A DNA stretch of 64,000 nucleotides from Roseburia sp. CAG:10041_57. GTDB taxonomy: Bacteria > Bacillota > Clostridia > Lachnospirales > Lachnospiraceae. Shown one piece after another: positions 1-10,800 of the stretch (positions are counted from its first letter, which is position 1; each line of letters starts with the position of its first letter). A program made the position numbers and the translations under genes. The DNA lies in assembly GCA_001916965.1 (NCBI GenBank), contig MNTL01000059.1, positions 1-64,000 of the forward strand, read 5' to 3'. Below the pieces are notes generated by a model. It saw nothing but the letters and a program-made list of their open reading frames with translations, did not search any database and was not told the origin of the DNA.

Positions 1-28
1 TCAACTTGGAAAAGGAATTGAATAAAAG

Positions 29-78
29 ACGACAAACGCTCAAACCCCTTGAAAATAAAGGCTTTTTCTGTTTGTCGT
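29..78. repeat. Inverted repeat upstream of integrase remnant
   Basis: Perfect 9-bp arms ACGACAAAC (29-37) and GTTTGTCGT (70-78) enclose a loop with CCCCTTG...AAGGCTTT. The loop resembles the sequence at 371-394 on the other side of the remnant. It could be a terminator or a relic of an attachment site; neither is proven. Confidence 0.5.
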
Positions 79-91
79 TATTATACCGTAA

Positions 92-331
92 CGGCATTCT
101 CACGCTTCCCTGCTAATCAGCATGGGCGAAAACCCTTTACTGATCAAGGAACGTCTGGGACATGAGAAGATACAGACCACGTTAGGAACATACGGACATT
201 TATATCCGAATACCAATCTTGAAGTTGCCCATAAATTAACTGGCGTACTGCATTATACTCCGGCAACACAGAGTATCGCAGATTACACCAGCAATCAATT
301 CACAGCAAACTATCATAGAGAATTAGAATAA
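92..331 (+). pseudogene. Tyrosine recombinase (integrase), C-terminal remnant
   Basis: This is the last ~80 codons of a phage/ICE-type tyrosine recombinase. The frame opens directly after a TAA at 89-91 with RHSHASLLI, the conserved block around the second catalytic arginine. It continues through LGHEK (catalytic His region) and TLGTYGHLYPN (nucleophilic Tyr). An ATG at 122 gives a 69-residue ORF, but no start lies upstream of the conserved block. The N-terminal arm and first catalytic Arg are missing, so it cannot be a working integrase. Sequences resembling each other flank it (see the repeat entries), as expected of an old element scar. The family call is firm; the breakpoint near base 90 is inferred from loss of homology. 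Confidence 0.85.
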
Positions 332-365
332 AAAATGCAATCATAATGCAATGAAAAAGAGAAAA

Positions 366-400
366 AGCCGCAAAACCCTTGATTTTACAGGCTTTGCGAC
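366..400. repeat. Hairpin downstream of integrase remnant, similar to 29-78
   Basis: The arms GCCGCAAAA and TTTGCGAC pair imperfectly around CCCTTGATTTTACAGG. The core is similar to bases 41-64 (CAAACCCCTTG...AAAGGCTTT), so the two copies bracket the integrase remnant. It may be a shared terminator or att-like relic. Confidence 0.4.
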
Positions 401-457
401 TTAGCTTCAACTATTCAGACTCAATCGTATCAACTTCGATCTCTATGCCTTCAGGTA

Positions 458-1171
458 TTATTGCACTACTGTAAAGTTCACCATCTCTGCATCTGCATAT
501 TCATCCCAAAGTGCCTGATACTGATGATCTTCATCTGCACCATCAATCTCTTTACCATCCTCATATACCTGATTGCTGCTTCTGATAAATCCTGTATAAT
601 GTGCTGTTCCATTCTCGTCAAAGTCTTCGCTTATATAGGATTTTACCATCAGCGCATGAGTCTCCTGTGAAATACAGTCTGCTTCTATCATATGTCCGCC
701 TGCCGTGTAAAGTAATCCGTCCTTTACGGCAATAGGATAAGCAGTACCCTCAGATGCGATCATGGAGCCACAGCTTACACCATTTTCATCCTCCAGATAT
801 ACATATGCTGAAATAGAAACTGCATCATTTTTTCCATCCTGATTATCATATGTACCCTCTGTAACCAGTAATATGGGCTCCTCACTTCCCAATACATCCA
901 CATAGGTATATGCCTGACCTGCTTCGAGATAACCGATTACTTCCTCATAAGAGTCAAATTCATTTTTCTGTGCTTTCTCCTCGATAAAACCATTTGGCAT
1001 AAATGCTTCACCTGTTATTTCTTCCGAAGTCTGTGTTTGCAGGGCTTCAGTACTTGCCTCTTCCGTAATCTGTGTCTGTGACTCTGCTGTATTGACTTCT
1101 TCCTTACCGCAGGCGGTTGCAAGTACAGCCATACTCATAAATAATAATGCTTTCATTCTCTTTGATTTCAT
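458..1171 (-). CDS. Putative lipoprotein, unknown function
   Basis: This is a 237-residue exported protein. The N-terminus has a basic start, a hydrophobic stretch and the lipobox LATAC (Cys near residue 21), followed by a Thr/Glu-rich linker to about residue 55, so it should be a membrane-anchored surface lipoprotein. The body (about 60-237) is acidic and shows no motif I recognise. The gene starts 15 bases after cbiO ends, with a GGGAGAG ribosome site before ATG 1171. It is therefore probably the last gene of the panE-cbiMQO transcript. The context makes a metal-related accessory role possible, but nothing in the sequence shows it. Confidence 0.75.
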   Translation of the reverse strand: MKSKRMKALLFMSMAVLATACGKEEVNTAESQTQITEEASTEALQTQTSEEITGEAFMPNGFIEEKAQKNEFDSYEEVIGYLEAGQAYTYVDVLGSEEPILLVTEGTYDNQDGKNDAVSISAYVYLEDENGVSCGSMIASEGTAYPIAVKDGLLYTAGGHMIEADCISQETHALMVKSYISEDFDENGTAHYTGFIRSSNQVYEDGKEIDGADEDHQYQALWDEYADAEMVNFTVVQ

Positions 1172-1186
1172 AATTTCTCTCCCTTG

Positions 1187-1840
1187 CTATAGTGATATCG
1201 TTACATCAGCCAGCTTTTCTTTTACATCAGGATTATGTGTTGCAATCAGCAACGTTTTACCGGCTTTTTTCAAATCCTCGATAAATGTTGTCAGTATCTG
1301 TTGACTTTTCTGGTCAAGTCCTGCAAAAGGCTCATCCAAGACGATGACTTCCGGGTTAAGGGACATAACAGCCGCAAGTGCAGTCTTCTTCTTCTGCCCT
1401 CCGCTCAAATGATAAGGCGCTTTATCTGCTAATGTCTCTAAATCAAATATTCTCATGCAATCTTGCGTTCTGCGCTTTACTTCCTCTTCTGTCATGCCCA
1501 TCTGTCTGGGTCCAAAGGCAATCTCATCATATACTTTTGCATTAAAAAGCATGACATCGGGATTCTGAAATAAATATCCGATTCGCTTATGAAAAAGTTT
1601 TGCATTTCTGCTGTCTTTCAGATATTTTTCATTAATCTCAATGCCATCAAACAGCAACTTCCCCTTCTGAGGAAAAGACAATCCATTGATGATTCTGAAA
1701 AATGTCGTCTTGCCAGAACCATTATCGCCCTCAATGACGATACACGTTCCCTTCTCTATTGCCAAATTGAAATGAGCCAGAACCGGTGGTTCAGCTTCAT
1801 CATATCCAAATGTTACATCCGACAATTCTATTATTTTCAT
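1187..1840 (-). CDS. cbiO: Cobalt ECF/ABC transporter ATPase CbiO
   Basis: This is the ATP-binding subunit that powers cobalt uptake with CbiM and CbiQ at the cytoplasmic membrane. It shows Walker A GDNGSGKTT near residue 38, a Q-loop in LFQNPDVM, the signature LSGGQKKK and Walker B VIVLDEPFAGLD, with a switch His in IATHNP. The length of 217 residues is normal. I chose ATG 1840 because MKIIELSDVTFGY is the conserved family start. An in-frame ATG at 1852 and an upstream extension to 1897 are possible but not conserved in character. It is the third cbi gene of the set, 66 bases after cbiQ. Confidence 0.92.
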   Translation of the reverse strand: MKIIELSDVTFGYDEAEPPVLAHFNLAIEKGTCIVIEGDNGSGKTTFFRIINGLSFPQKGKLLFDGIEINEKYLKDSRNAKLFHKRIGYLFQNPDVMLFNAKVYDEIAFGPRQMGMTEEEVKRRTQDCMRIFDLETLADKAPYHLSGGQKKKTALAAVMSLNPEVIVLDEPFAGLDQKSQQILTTFIEDLKKAGKTLLIATHNPDVKEKLADVTISL

Positions 1841-1865
1841 ACTAATAACCATGTCCTTCCGTAAT

Positions 1866-1919
1866 CGGCAGGCTTGGGACTGCCGGCACAAAGCCACATG
1901 TGAAAATTAATTTTTCACA
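1866..1919. repeat. Two adjacent inverted repeats between cbiQ and cbiO
   Basis: One repeat is CGGCAG (1866-1871) with CTGCCG (1880-1885). The other is TGTGAAAA (1899-1906) with TTTTCACA (1912-1919), which covers the cbiQ stop codon. In the minus-strand RNA they form two stem-loops just before cbiO. They could tune transporter stoichiometry by partial termination or mRNA processing; this role is inference. Confidence 0.45.
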
Positions 1920-2623
1920 CTATAATCATCTGTAAATCCCCTGCACTGCATCGCCTCATACATTTGCTGGTTCATCTCAGTACCTCTTACAAATGTAACA
2001 CCCATGACGCCTCCGATGGAGCTGTGCTTTTTATTATTCTTACCAACAGATCGAAGCTGCAGAGATGTCAACAGCTCTGTAATCAGATTCCCCAGAAGTA
2101 CAATATACTTTAATGTAATATCCAAAGTAAAGATAAAAATTCCGGGAATATGCAGCTTTTTAAGTGCTCCTGTAATATGATTCCACTGCGTCGTATGATT
2201 AAAAATGCTTAGTGTAGATATACTGAAAAATACCTTAATCACAATCAATAGTTCATTTCGTATACCACTCGGCTGTATGAACATTGCAGGAAGCAGAATA
2301 ATAAGCGCCAGCACAGATGCTCCACATCCTGCTTTCATAATGTTCAAAATATCCCCCGCAGGCCATGTACACAAATATAATAACAGTATAGCTGCATATG
2401 CCATGATACACAACTTATTTTGTGTGATGGACAGAAACAGAATTCCACCTGCTGTTACAAGCAACTTGAAAAGGGCCGGCAGAGGCCGTCCCTTCTCATG
2501 TCCCTTTTGGACTTTTATACGTGACATAGCTTTTCCAATTGTCTGAATTGTCTTCACTGCAAATTTACTGCAGTCTTTTGGCGGATCATATTGGTCCACA
2601 CGCTCCATCCAACTAGGAAGCAT
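1907..2623 (-). CDS. cbiQ: Cobalt ECF transporter transmembrane protein CbiQ
   Basis: This is the T component that couples the CbiO ATPase to the CbiM substrate-binding membrane protein. The 238-residue protein has four to five hydrophobic segments between about residues 45 and 185. Its C-terminal cytoplasmic region includes SLQLRSVG and EAMQCRGFT, the latter matching the A-R-G coupling motif that contacts the ATPase. The start at 2623 overlaps the 3' end of cbiM by 11 bases, indicating translational coupling. Identification rests on motif and gene order. Confidence 0.88.
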   Translation of the reverse strand: MLPSWMERVDQYDPPKDCSKFAVKTIQTIGKAMSRIKVQKGHEKGRPLPALFKLLVTAGGILFLSITQNKLCIMAYAAILLLYLCTWPAGDILNIMKAGCGASVLALIILLPAMFIQPSGIRNELLIVIKVFFSISTLSIFNHTTQWNHITGALKKLHIPGIFIFTLDITLKYIVLLGNLITELLTSLQLRSVGKNNKKHSSIGGVMGVTFVRGTEMNQQMYEAMQCRGFTDDYSVKN

Positions 2624-3650
2624 AATGATTTCGTCCTTTCATAGGAATTGAGATCAGCTTAAATATAATGATAAGAAGTGCCACACCAATGAAAGCCGAT
2701 AAGATATAGGCAGCGGCCTCATTCATTCCACTGACAGCATAATCAGGCATAAGCACGGACAATGACCAGCCTTCTGCCAGCCCCTTCGGTGTATATCCAA
2801 GCGCTGAACCATTGGTTACGATATCTGCGATTTCATCAGCGCCCCATTCGCCCCATGCTGTACCCGTAGCCAGAAGCCCAAGCGGTGTTGTCGCAATAAG
2901 CAGTGCAATCAGGGCAAACACCGGCATATGCTTCTTTGTTGTATTCGCATTCTCTCCACCTGTCAGAATACTTTCATAAGTAAGCTCCGGTGAGGTCTTC
3001 TTCACAAAGGCAAATACTGCCACGGTGAATATGGCTTCAATGATTCCAGCCACAGCAAGATGAGGAATCATCATGGCAGGGACTGAGACAGTAAGATCAT
3101 ATGGACAGTAAAGGGCATTACCGGCTGCATCCTTAAATAACAATGGCTGAATACCGAATTCTACAGAGGCACAAAATGCAGCCGCATTAATTCCAATATA
3201 AGAGCCTATTGCCGCGGCAATATAATGTACTCTGTCTTTTGCCAAATCTCCACCTGCCATTCTTACAATCAGACGATAAACTGCGTAGCCGACATAGGGC
3301 AAAACAAATGCCATATTAAAGCAATTCGCACCAAATGCCAGGATTCCACCATCGCCAAAGATGATTGCCTGCAATAACAGTGCTATAGATACTGCAATAC
3401 ATGCCGCATTGGGACCAAATAACAGCGCAATTAACGTTCCTCCCACTGCATGCCCTGTTGTACCTCCCACGAGTGGTACATTGAACATCATACCCAAAAA
3501 AGAAAAAGCTGCTCCCACTCCAAGAAGTGGAATCTTATCCTTTGGAAGTTCTTCATTTACTTTTTTCACAGCGTGTGCCCAGACAGGAACCATTGCCGCT
3601 CCCATCACACCGCAGGTTGCCGGTGATAAATAATTCTCTGGTATGTGCAT
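2613..3650 (-). CDS. cbiM: Cobalt transporter CbiM with fused CbiN-like tail
   Basis: This is the substrate-specific membrane component of a cobalt (or nickel) ECF transporter. The mature-like N-terminus MHIPENYLSP carries the conserved N-terminal Met and His that bind metal, and GGTTGHAVGGTL holds another conserved His. At 345 residues it is about 120 longer than plain CbiM. The extra C-terminal part has two membrane segments flanking an extracytoplasmic loop (GEWGADEIADIV...), which is the layout of CbiN/NikN, so M and N are fused. It heads the cbiMQO block, 42 bases after the panE-like gene. Nickel instead of cobalt cannot be excluded. Confidence 0.92.
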   Translation of the reverse strand: MHIPENYLSPATCGVMGAAMVPVWAHAVKKVNEELPKDKIPLLGVGAAFSFLGMMFNVPLVGGTTGHAVGGTLIALLFGPNAACIAVSIALLLQAIIFGDGGILAFGANCFNMAFVLPYVGYAVYRLIVRMAGGDLAKDRVHYIAAAIGSYIGINAAAFCASVEFGIQPLLFKDAAGNALYCPYDLTVSVPAMMIPHLAVAGIIEAIFTVAVFAFVKKTSPELTYESILTGGENANTTKKHMPVFALIALLIATTPLGLLATGTAWGEWGADEIADIVTNGSALGYTPKGLAEGWSLSVLMPDYAVSGMNEAAAYILSAFIGVALLIIIFKLISIPMKGRNHYAS

Positions 3651-3692
3651 TATAAATTTCCTCCATAATATAGTTTTTCTTCCTGTATCGTA

Positions 3693-4649
3693 TTACTTAG
3701 CACAGGTCGTTTCTTGCTGTTTGCCGGTATAATCGAATTTACCGTCATTTTTCTCTTCCATGGCTTTGATGATATGGTAAGCAAATTCATTATAAGGTGT
3801 AGGGATACCAAGCTCCTTACCCATACGCATCAGTGCGCCTGAGAACATATCAATCTCTGTGTGACGACCTGCATCCAGATCCTGTAAAGTAGAGTATCTG
3901 GCTGTTGGTGGAACAGCACTGCCATGTCCAGAAGAAGCATCTGCCTTATTGATGTCGATTCCTTTCGCCGCCGCGACAGCTTCCAGCTCTCTTCTGAGTC
4001 CGTTGCTGATCTCTTTCATATGAACGCTGTCCTGATAACATCCAACACCCGCTCCGAGGATTGCCTGGGGAAGATTATTACATACATTCAGGCGGAACTT
4101 GCTCCACATCTCTTCTCTGATATGTTCTGTTGCACGATAATGTAAGCCAGTACCTTCAAAAAGGGCTTCAATTGCCTGCACACGCTCACTCTGATATGGT
4201 ACGGTAAGTTCTCCGAAAATAATACCTATCGTAGTATCCGGGTTAAAGCAGAAACCATCGCCTTCCTTATGAGAAGCTACTTTTATCAGGGAATAAATGA
4301 TATGAGAACTGTCTATTACAGTAGAAATGATCTCTTCACTGTCTACACCATTCATAAGGCTCATTACAACTGTATTCTCTCCGGTAATCGTGCGGATACT
4401 GTCTAATGCACCCGGCAATGCACCATATTTCAAAGCTATAATCAGCAGATCTGCTCCCTGTGCTTCCTGTGGTGTCCACACTTCCGGGTGATATGTCACA
4501 CCATTGATGATACAACCGTTCTTTAATCGGTTGGCTCTTTCACCCTCTGCAACAACACCCAAACTGATATCATCACGTTTAGAAAGCCCCCAAATGACAT
4601 AGGAACCAACTGCTCCTGCCCCTAGTACTGCAATCTTCTTCATCTTCAT
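3693..4649 (-). CDS. Ketopantoate reductase family protein
   Basis: This is an NADPH-dependent 2-dehydropantoate 2-reductase (PanE/ApbA) family enzyme of 318 residues. The Rossmann motif GAGAVGS lies at the N-terminus, EEMWSKFRLNVCNN holds the family's catalytic Lys and Asn, and YSTLQDLDAGRHTEID is the conserved C-terminal block. True PanE supplies pantothenate and coenzyme A. Many paralogues act on other 2-oxoacids, so I leave the symbol empty. ATG 4649 has a GAGGAG ribosome site eight bases upstream. It is the first gene before cbiM and is probably cotranscribed with it, an association I cannot explain biochemically. Confidence 0.85.
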   Translation of the reverse strand: MKMKKIAVLGAGAVGSYVIWGLSKRDDISLGVVAEGERANRLKNGCIINGVTYHPEVWTPQEAQGADLLIIALKYGALPGALDSIRTITGENTVVMSLMNGVDSEEIISTVIDSSHIIYSLIKVASHKEGDGFCFNPDTTIGIIFGELTVPYQSERVQAIEALFEGTGLHYRATEHIREEMWSKFRLNVCNNLPQAILGAGVGCYQDSVHMKEISNGLRRELEAVAAAKGIDINKADASSGHGSAVPPTARYSTLQDLDAGRHTEIDMFSGALMRMGKELGIPTPYNEFAYHIIKAMEEKNDGKFDYTGKQQETTCAK

Positions 4650-4761
4650 AACATTTCTCCTCTCGTACTTTTATTTATATGATACCTAACTGTTTCCAAA
4701 ACATCAATGCTTTATTATGCAAATATTCTTTGCTATATGAAGCACAATATAACACAAAACA

Positions 4762-4797
4762 GCGATACCGTATAGCTTCTCTGCTATACAATATCGC
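4762..4797. terminator. Intrinsic terminator of the giant surface protein gene
   Basis: Arms of 15 bases (GCGATACCGTATAGC and GCTATACAATATCGC, two mismatched positions) enclose a six-base loop. T-runs lie on both sides, so it can act in either direction. It sits 20 bases past the stop at 4817. Confidence 0.8.
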
Positions 4798-4816
4798 CGT
4801 TTTCTTCTAAATAGTA

Positions 4817-7800
4817 CTATTCTTCTTTACGTTTCTTCAAGGTCAAAAATCCTGTCGCTGTCAATGCTGCTATGCAGGCAAGTACAATAATCCAGATAAA
4901 AAGTGTATGATCTTCTGTCGTTGTTGCCTGTACGGTATTATCACTGGTTGTATCTGTAGCAAAAGTCTCATCTGCTTCTTCGACCGCTTCCATCGAAACC
5001 GTATCAAGGATGATAATATAGTCAGAAGCATGCGTGAAAGTAAGCTCTGCCTGACCAGTCTCATCTATCTCATCTGCACAGATAAATTCCAACGCATCTG
5101 TACTTACATTATAATAGAAGAGGTTCGCTACAAGTCCCTTATTCGCTTCTCCTACATTGAGTCGCATGACTGCTTCAAAGCCAAAGGCTCCCTCATAGGC
5201 AAGTGTCAGATTCATGGAGAAACGCTCACCAGTCAGGGCATTGATCAGGTCTACAGGAATCGTATCTGATGCCTCCTCACCAAGTGCCACATGGAAATCA
5301 ATATCACTGATGTTCTCTTTCTGAACACTCATGCCATTTACCTGCCAGATGATTCCATTATCAAGCTCAAATTGCATCGTAATATCTTTTCCTTTAATCA
5401 TATCAAAGATATCACCAGGTACAACACTTGAACCATTCATGTTTACTACGATTGTGCCGCCTTCAGCGCATACTGCTGATTCTGCCCTGATCACATCCCA
5501 GCCTTCCTTATCATCCTCACCCTGGATAAAAGGTCTTGCCTCTTCGCCTTCCTCTACCGTATCATTCTGTGCTGCCTGGGCTTTGCGCTGAGGCTTCTTC
5601 ACATTGTCAGCCGGTTGTGTGGGCTGTACAGGATCAGGTATCGGAGCCGGTGTCAGTATCGGAGTCAGAGAAGGATCAGGTGCAGGTGTTGTCTTTGCGG
5701 GCTGCATCACATCTTTGTGTACATTATTCATGGAACCAGAACTTTCTGAGTCGTTTTCAGAATCATTACTGTTGTTGGAACTGCCAGCATCTGCATCATT
5801 TTTAGCAGCAATCTTAGCTATCGGCTTAGTCGTTGTATAACCACAGGCGCTACACTCATATGTCATAACTCCTTCCTCTGTAGTAGTCGGCTGTTTTGTG
5901 ACTCTACTAGTCAATGCCGCATGATTTGTAGAATCTTTTGCCGTTTCTGTACTTTCCATCAGCTTTTCATCACATATGAGACACCAGAGTTCTCCAGTGC
6001 TGCCAGCTGCGATACAGGTTGCTTTCACCTCACCACGACGTTCCGTCTTAGCATGCTCACAGCTTGAACGGGTAATTGCCACGTCAACTGTTAAATTTTC
6101 ATAATTCACAGAATCTGATGCCGTATAAGTTGCTGTAACAGTTATTGTATTTCCCACTGTCAGAGTCGTATCCTGTCCCTCTGCCGGAGTCCACATCCAT
6201 CCAGTAGGAAGCTTCACATCACTGACCTGTTCGCAGGAAAAGTCAACCTGCATCTTGCTGCTTGGAATCTGCGGAGGATTCTGTGCTTTATTGACTGTTA
6301 TGGTAAATGTTCCCTTCGCTGTCTCATAAGATGTAGTATCAGCCGGTGTAAAGACATATTCACAGGTCTTGCCATTATCATTCTGATGAGAAAGCTTCAT
6401 ATCTGCTGTCACCCATGTGAACGTACCACTTACTGTCTCATTACCGTATGCATCATCAGATCCACGATTGCCTCTGCCATCACCATAGATCACAGTTCCT
6501 GTCAGCTTCTGACTATACAGAGTATCACCATGCGTATAATCGCTTATCTGCGGTTCAATCTGTATATAAGGTCTTGCCTTTTTCACAATCAGTATCACCG
6601 TCTCCATCGCTGAATTTTCATAATGCTGCATATCAAGAGGCTCAAAATAGATCCTGCGCTCACTCTGTCCTACCGTCGGAGTCCAGTTCTCATCTTCCCA
6701 TTTCCAGATACCTCCAAGCTGCTGATCGTCTACACCTATTACAATACCGGGATTTTTTGAAAGTCCATTTAAAATCTCCACGCTATATGCTGATGTACGA
6801 TAAATCTGCTCTGGCGGATCCGGTGTGAAAACAATGTGAGGAACTGCTTTATTGACTGTAACAGTTGTATATCCAATATATGGTGCATATTCCACATTAT
6901 CCGGGGTAAATATCCACTCAGCCAGGCGCTCCCCAACTTCCAGCTTATAATCCGGAGCGTTCCATGCAAGTGTTCCCACTATTCCTTCTCCGGTATCTGC
7001 ATCCACAAATTTTGCTTCATTAAACTGCAGTACGGACAAAGGTTCCCCATAAGTCATCTCATTTTTCTGCAAAGTAATCTCACCCTGTGGTTTTAACGGC
7101 TTCTGTTCCACCAGTTCAAGATTGAATATCAGCGAATTACCATTATTTATTGTATAGTTTTCTGTTGTTACAGGGACTGTAATTGTTGCTGTATTACCTA
7201 TGTTACCCGCTGCAAGCTTATAAGCCAGCTTACCTTCCTTATACTGTGGTGCTTCAATAAACGAGCTGCTGTCTGTTGTTGATATCACGTCAAAATTCAC
7301 AGTACCACAATCCGCTGGAAGCAGGGCTAAAAGGTCAATACTGTCTTCATTCTCTCTTGAATACAGATATTTCTTATTGATGGAATCTACCGTATATGCC
7401 CTCTTATTTACTGTCACCTCCACGGTCAGAGACGTTGCTGCCGTATAGTTCGTAGATTCAGGAAGAGAAATTGTAATCTTCGTACTTCCAGCACTCTTGA
7501 CAGTCACCTTGCCATCATCTGATACCGAAAGAATCCTGTCATCATCTACACTCACACCGTTTATGTCTTTAGAATCGCTTACTTTGTATATAAGCTTTCC
7601 TTCCCTGTTGTTTGGTGATACATTTAAGGAAAAGGCAGAATCTTTGAAAGTTACAGTCTTACTTGCGGTAAAGCCTTCATTCTGGATAATTTCTCCGGCA
7701 GCCTTTGTAATCGTAAGAGTTCCTTCCGCCTTGGAGTTGGCTAAATCCGATAAATTCTCATAATACTTCGCCGTCACTTCATAATTACTGCTGTTGGAGC

Positions 7801-10800
7801 TTACTGTAAATGAGTATTTGCCACAATCCGATTCCTTGGTTGCCAAAGTGCGCAGAGACAATGTATTTTGAATGGTTTCTTTCGTATCTGAACCTGCCAG
7901 TCCCTTACCTTCACCTCCTGCAATATTAAAAGAAACATCCGTTATATGAGGTATATCTTCCCCATAACCCATCGTCATATCTGCAACGTTGATTGTAATT
8001 GGACGTTTCTGGATAACCGGTCTTACCCTAAACACGGTATTTTCATAAGTATCAGGATATGCCGCAGCATCCGGGATGAAAGTCACCTGACACTCTGTTG
8101 TAGTGTTCATCTGTAAAGGTGTGGTAGATTGCTCTGTAATCTTCCATTCGCCCTTGACCTCTTTACCAGCATACTTCGCCACACCTGAGGTTATCTTTAG
8201 TTTCTGTGGTGTGTCGCTATAGTAACCGGTCAATACAGGTGCAGTTTCTATTACTGGTATTGCCTTAGTCGTGGTAAAGCTCATAAAAGGAGTTGCACTG
8301 ATATTGCCTGCTCTGTCAATGCTTACCATCCGGATGGTACATGCTTCAGTTGGCTGTAAATCTGAAATAGTGAATTCATAATGACCCTTGGAAGCCTGAC
8401 TGATATGTAATGCTATTTCTTTATGAAAAGAACCAAAAGAAACCTCTGCCTTTTCCCCCTCATTTGTAAAATTCGGTGTCCACTTTCTGTCATCCCCCTT
8501 TATTGCAAGAGGAAGATATCTATTATCACTATAAGAACCGTTATTCGATAAATCAGCATAATGCTTCTTCATTTCTGTTACAAAATCATTGTAATCAGAC
8601 TCATTGTCAAATTCATCTGCATGCACATAGAAGTACAATAATGTCAGGTCTTCCGGTGCCTCAAAAGAGAATGTACCTTCTGTATCGGTTAAGGTTCCAT
8701 TTGCAGCATTCGGCATATTTATCGAATAGGAAGAAATCGTATTATCTCTTACAATACCTTCCGTGCAGACATATTTGCTCTTATTACCGGCTTTGTCCAC
8801 AGCATACGCATAAATGACATAGTTGGCATCTTTGCTTAAATTCCCTACTGTAACAGCAGAAGCTCCATTCACCTGTACTTCCACAAAGCCGGCATTCACA
8901 TCTGCTCCGGCTGCCGGTAACTGATCTAATTCTTCTGCGGTCTTAACCTTATAATTATCTATTGCATTTTCATCAGAAACCTCTTCAACATAGTAATAAT
9001 ACTTATCCACTCCACTGGTATCAATTCCTGCTTTTGCATCATTGGCACGAATCCTGATATCCAATGTCTCATCATTATAAAAATGCTTGAAGCTGATGGT
9101 ATGTAACAGCTTCTTCCACCAGTTCTCCTTAATCTGAATGCCATATTTATCTGCATTTCCGTCAGCATCCTCCCATACAGGGGCTGTCTTATCAATCTGA
9201 ACCGTCACAGCCACAGGTGTACCGATATAGCCGTTATCCTCATCTTTTATATACAGCGTCTGTGTATTCTTACCCTCTGCTGTAAAAGTATATCCGGAAG
9301 CAGAACCCCTGACAGCATCAGCTACTGAAGCATAGACAGCCAGCTTGCTGCCTAAGCTTACGCCTGATTCTATGCTGCCTGTGTATACAATCTTGTCTGT
9401 GTCAGAATCATTATCTGAATCGCTAAACTTTACAGACACATCCCCATTGTACCAATTTCCTTTGGATGCTGTGGTCTGTACAGGTGAAAATGCATACTTA
9501 ACTGCAAATTTATTTTCAGCCTGGATTTCTCCGGAATAATTACCTTTACCTGTAAAGACCAAAGCTGCATCATTTGTTATATCCGTATTATTAAGACCGG
9601 ATACGGTAAAGTCAGTGTCTTTTACCAGGGTATATCCATTTTTCGTATAGTTATCCGTAATCTGATACCCGGATGCAGGAAGGACCGGTTTCCCGGTATA
9701 ATATGCTGCCAGACCCTCAGGTACATCCACATTAATGTCATATTGCAATAGCATGGAAAGATCTTTGGGGGTAATCCTTGCAATATACTTTTCAGAGGTA
9801 AGTGTACCAAAAAGACCATTCTCACCTGTTACTCTGAGATAAAAAGGATATTCTCCAGCATTAGTGATCTTATATGCATTTTCTTCGGTGCTGCCGGATT
9901 CTTTTTCTGTGATCCAGGTCTTTTGATCATCCGTGCTATACTCAACTTTGTAGTTTGATTGATATGTACCCTCCCCATACCATTTGTAAGCTTCTATCAA
10001 ATCGCATACTGAAATATATTTATCATCAATCAGCGCTGCGAACTGATCGCGATCGTAGGAGTCAGCTTCAAATTGCAAAGGAATCACTCCCCATGCTGCC
10101 TGCTCTTGTCCGCTATAAATTATTTGGAGGACATTTATATCTCCCAGGCTTGCCGTACCTTTTCCAATCGTAAAATAAACGGTAAACTCTCCAATATAAT
10201 TACCACGTCCTTTGATCTCAACCTGTGGCGCTTTTGCTTCATCAAAGCCGTCTTCACCCTCCGTCAGGGTGTATATCTCTGCATTGTTTTTATAGCGTAC
10301 AACATACTCCGCTGTGTCACTATTCAGAGGACTGTCACCACCTACGCCTATAGGGCTGTTCAACCGCGTAGCCCCCTTTGAATTGTAATAACTTGGCTTT
10401 ACAAGCTCCTTTGTTGTACCATCCTGCAAATCAAGGGTTACTTTCGACAATATCTGCGGATAACTGTCATAAGTACGTCCGGTCAGACCTTCAACATGCA
10501 GGTGTCCATTCGCATAAGCTTTTGCAAGGTCTGTAGTGCCACAATAAGCACACACACCATATGCATCTGGATTATGAGTAAAAAGTTTACATCCACCACT
10601 GTACTTTAATTTATTATTTTCAATTTTCTGAACTTGACTATATATTGTATCTTGATATGCACAAATAACAGTATTTACCGTGATTTCTGCATCACATAGA
10701 ATATATTTGTCTCCTTCAAATTCAACAGAAGAAGCTGTATTCTTATCCATCGGAATAGCTTCTTCAAAAGATACACCCTCTGGTAAATCAGGCTTTAGCC

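Noticed and set aside
3651..4816. Cobalamin or cobalt riboswitch in front of panE-cbiMQO
   Set aside because: No B12 box or other aptamer core is visible upstream of cbiM or of the panE-like gene.
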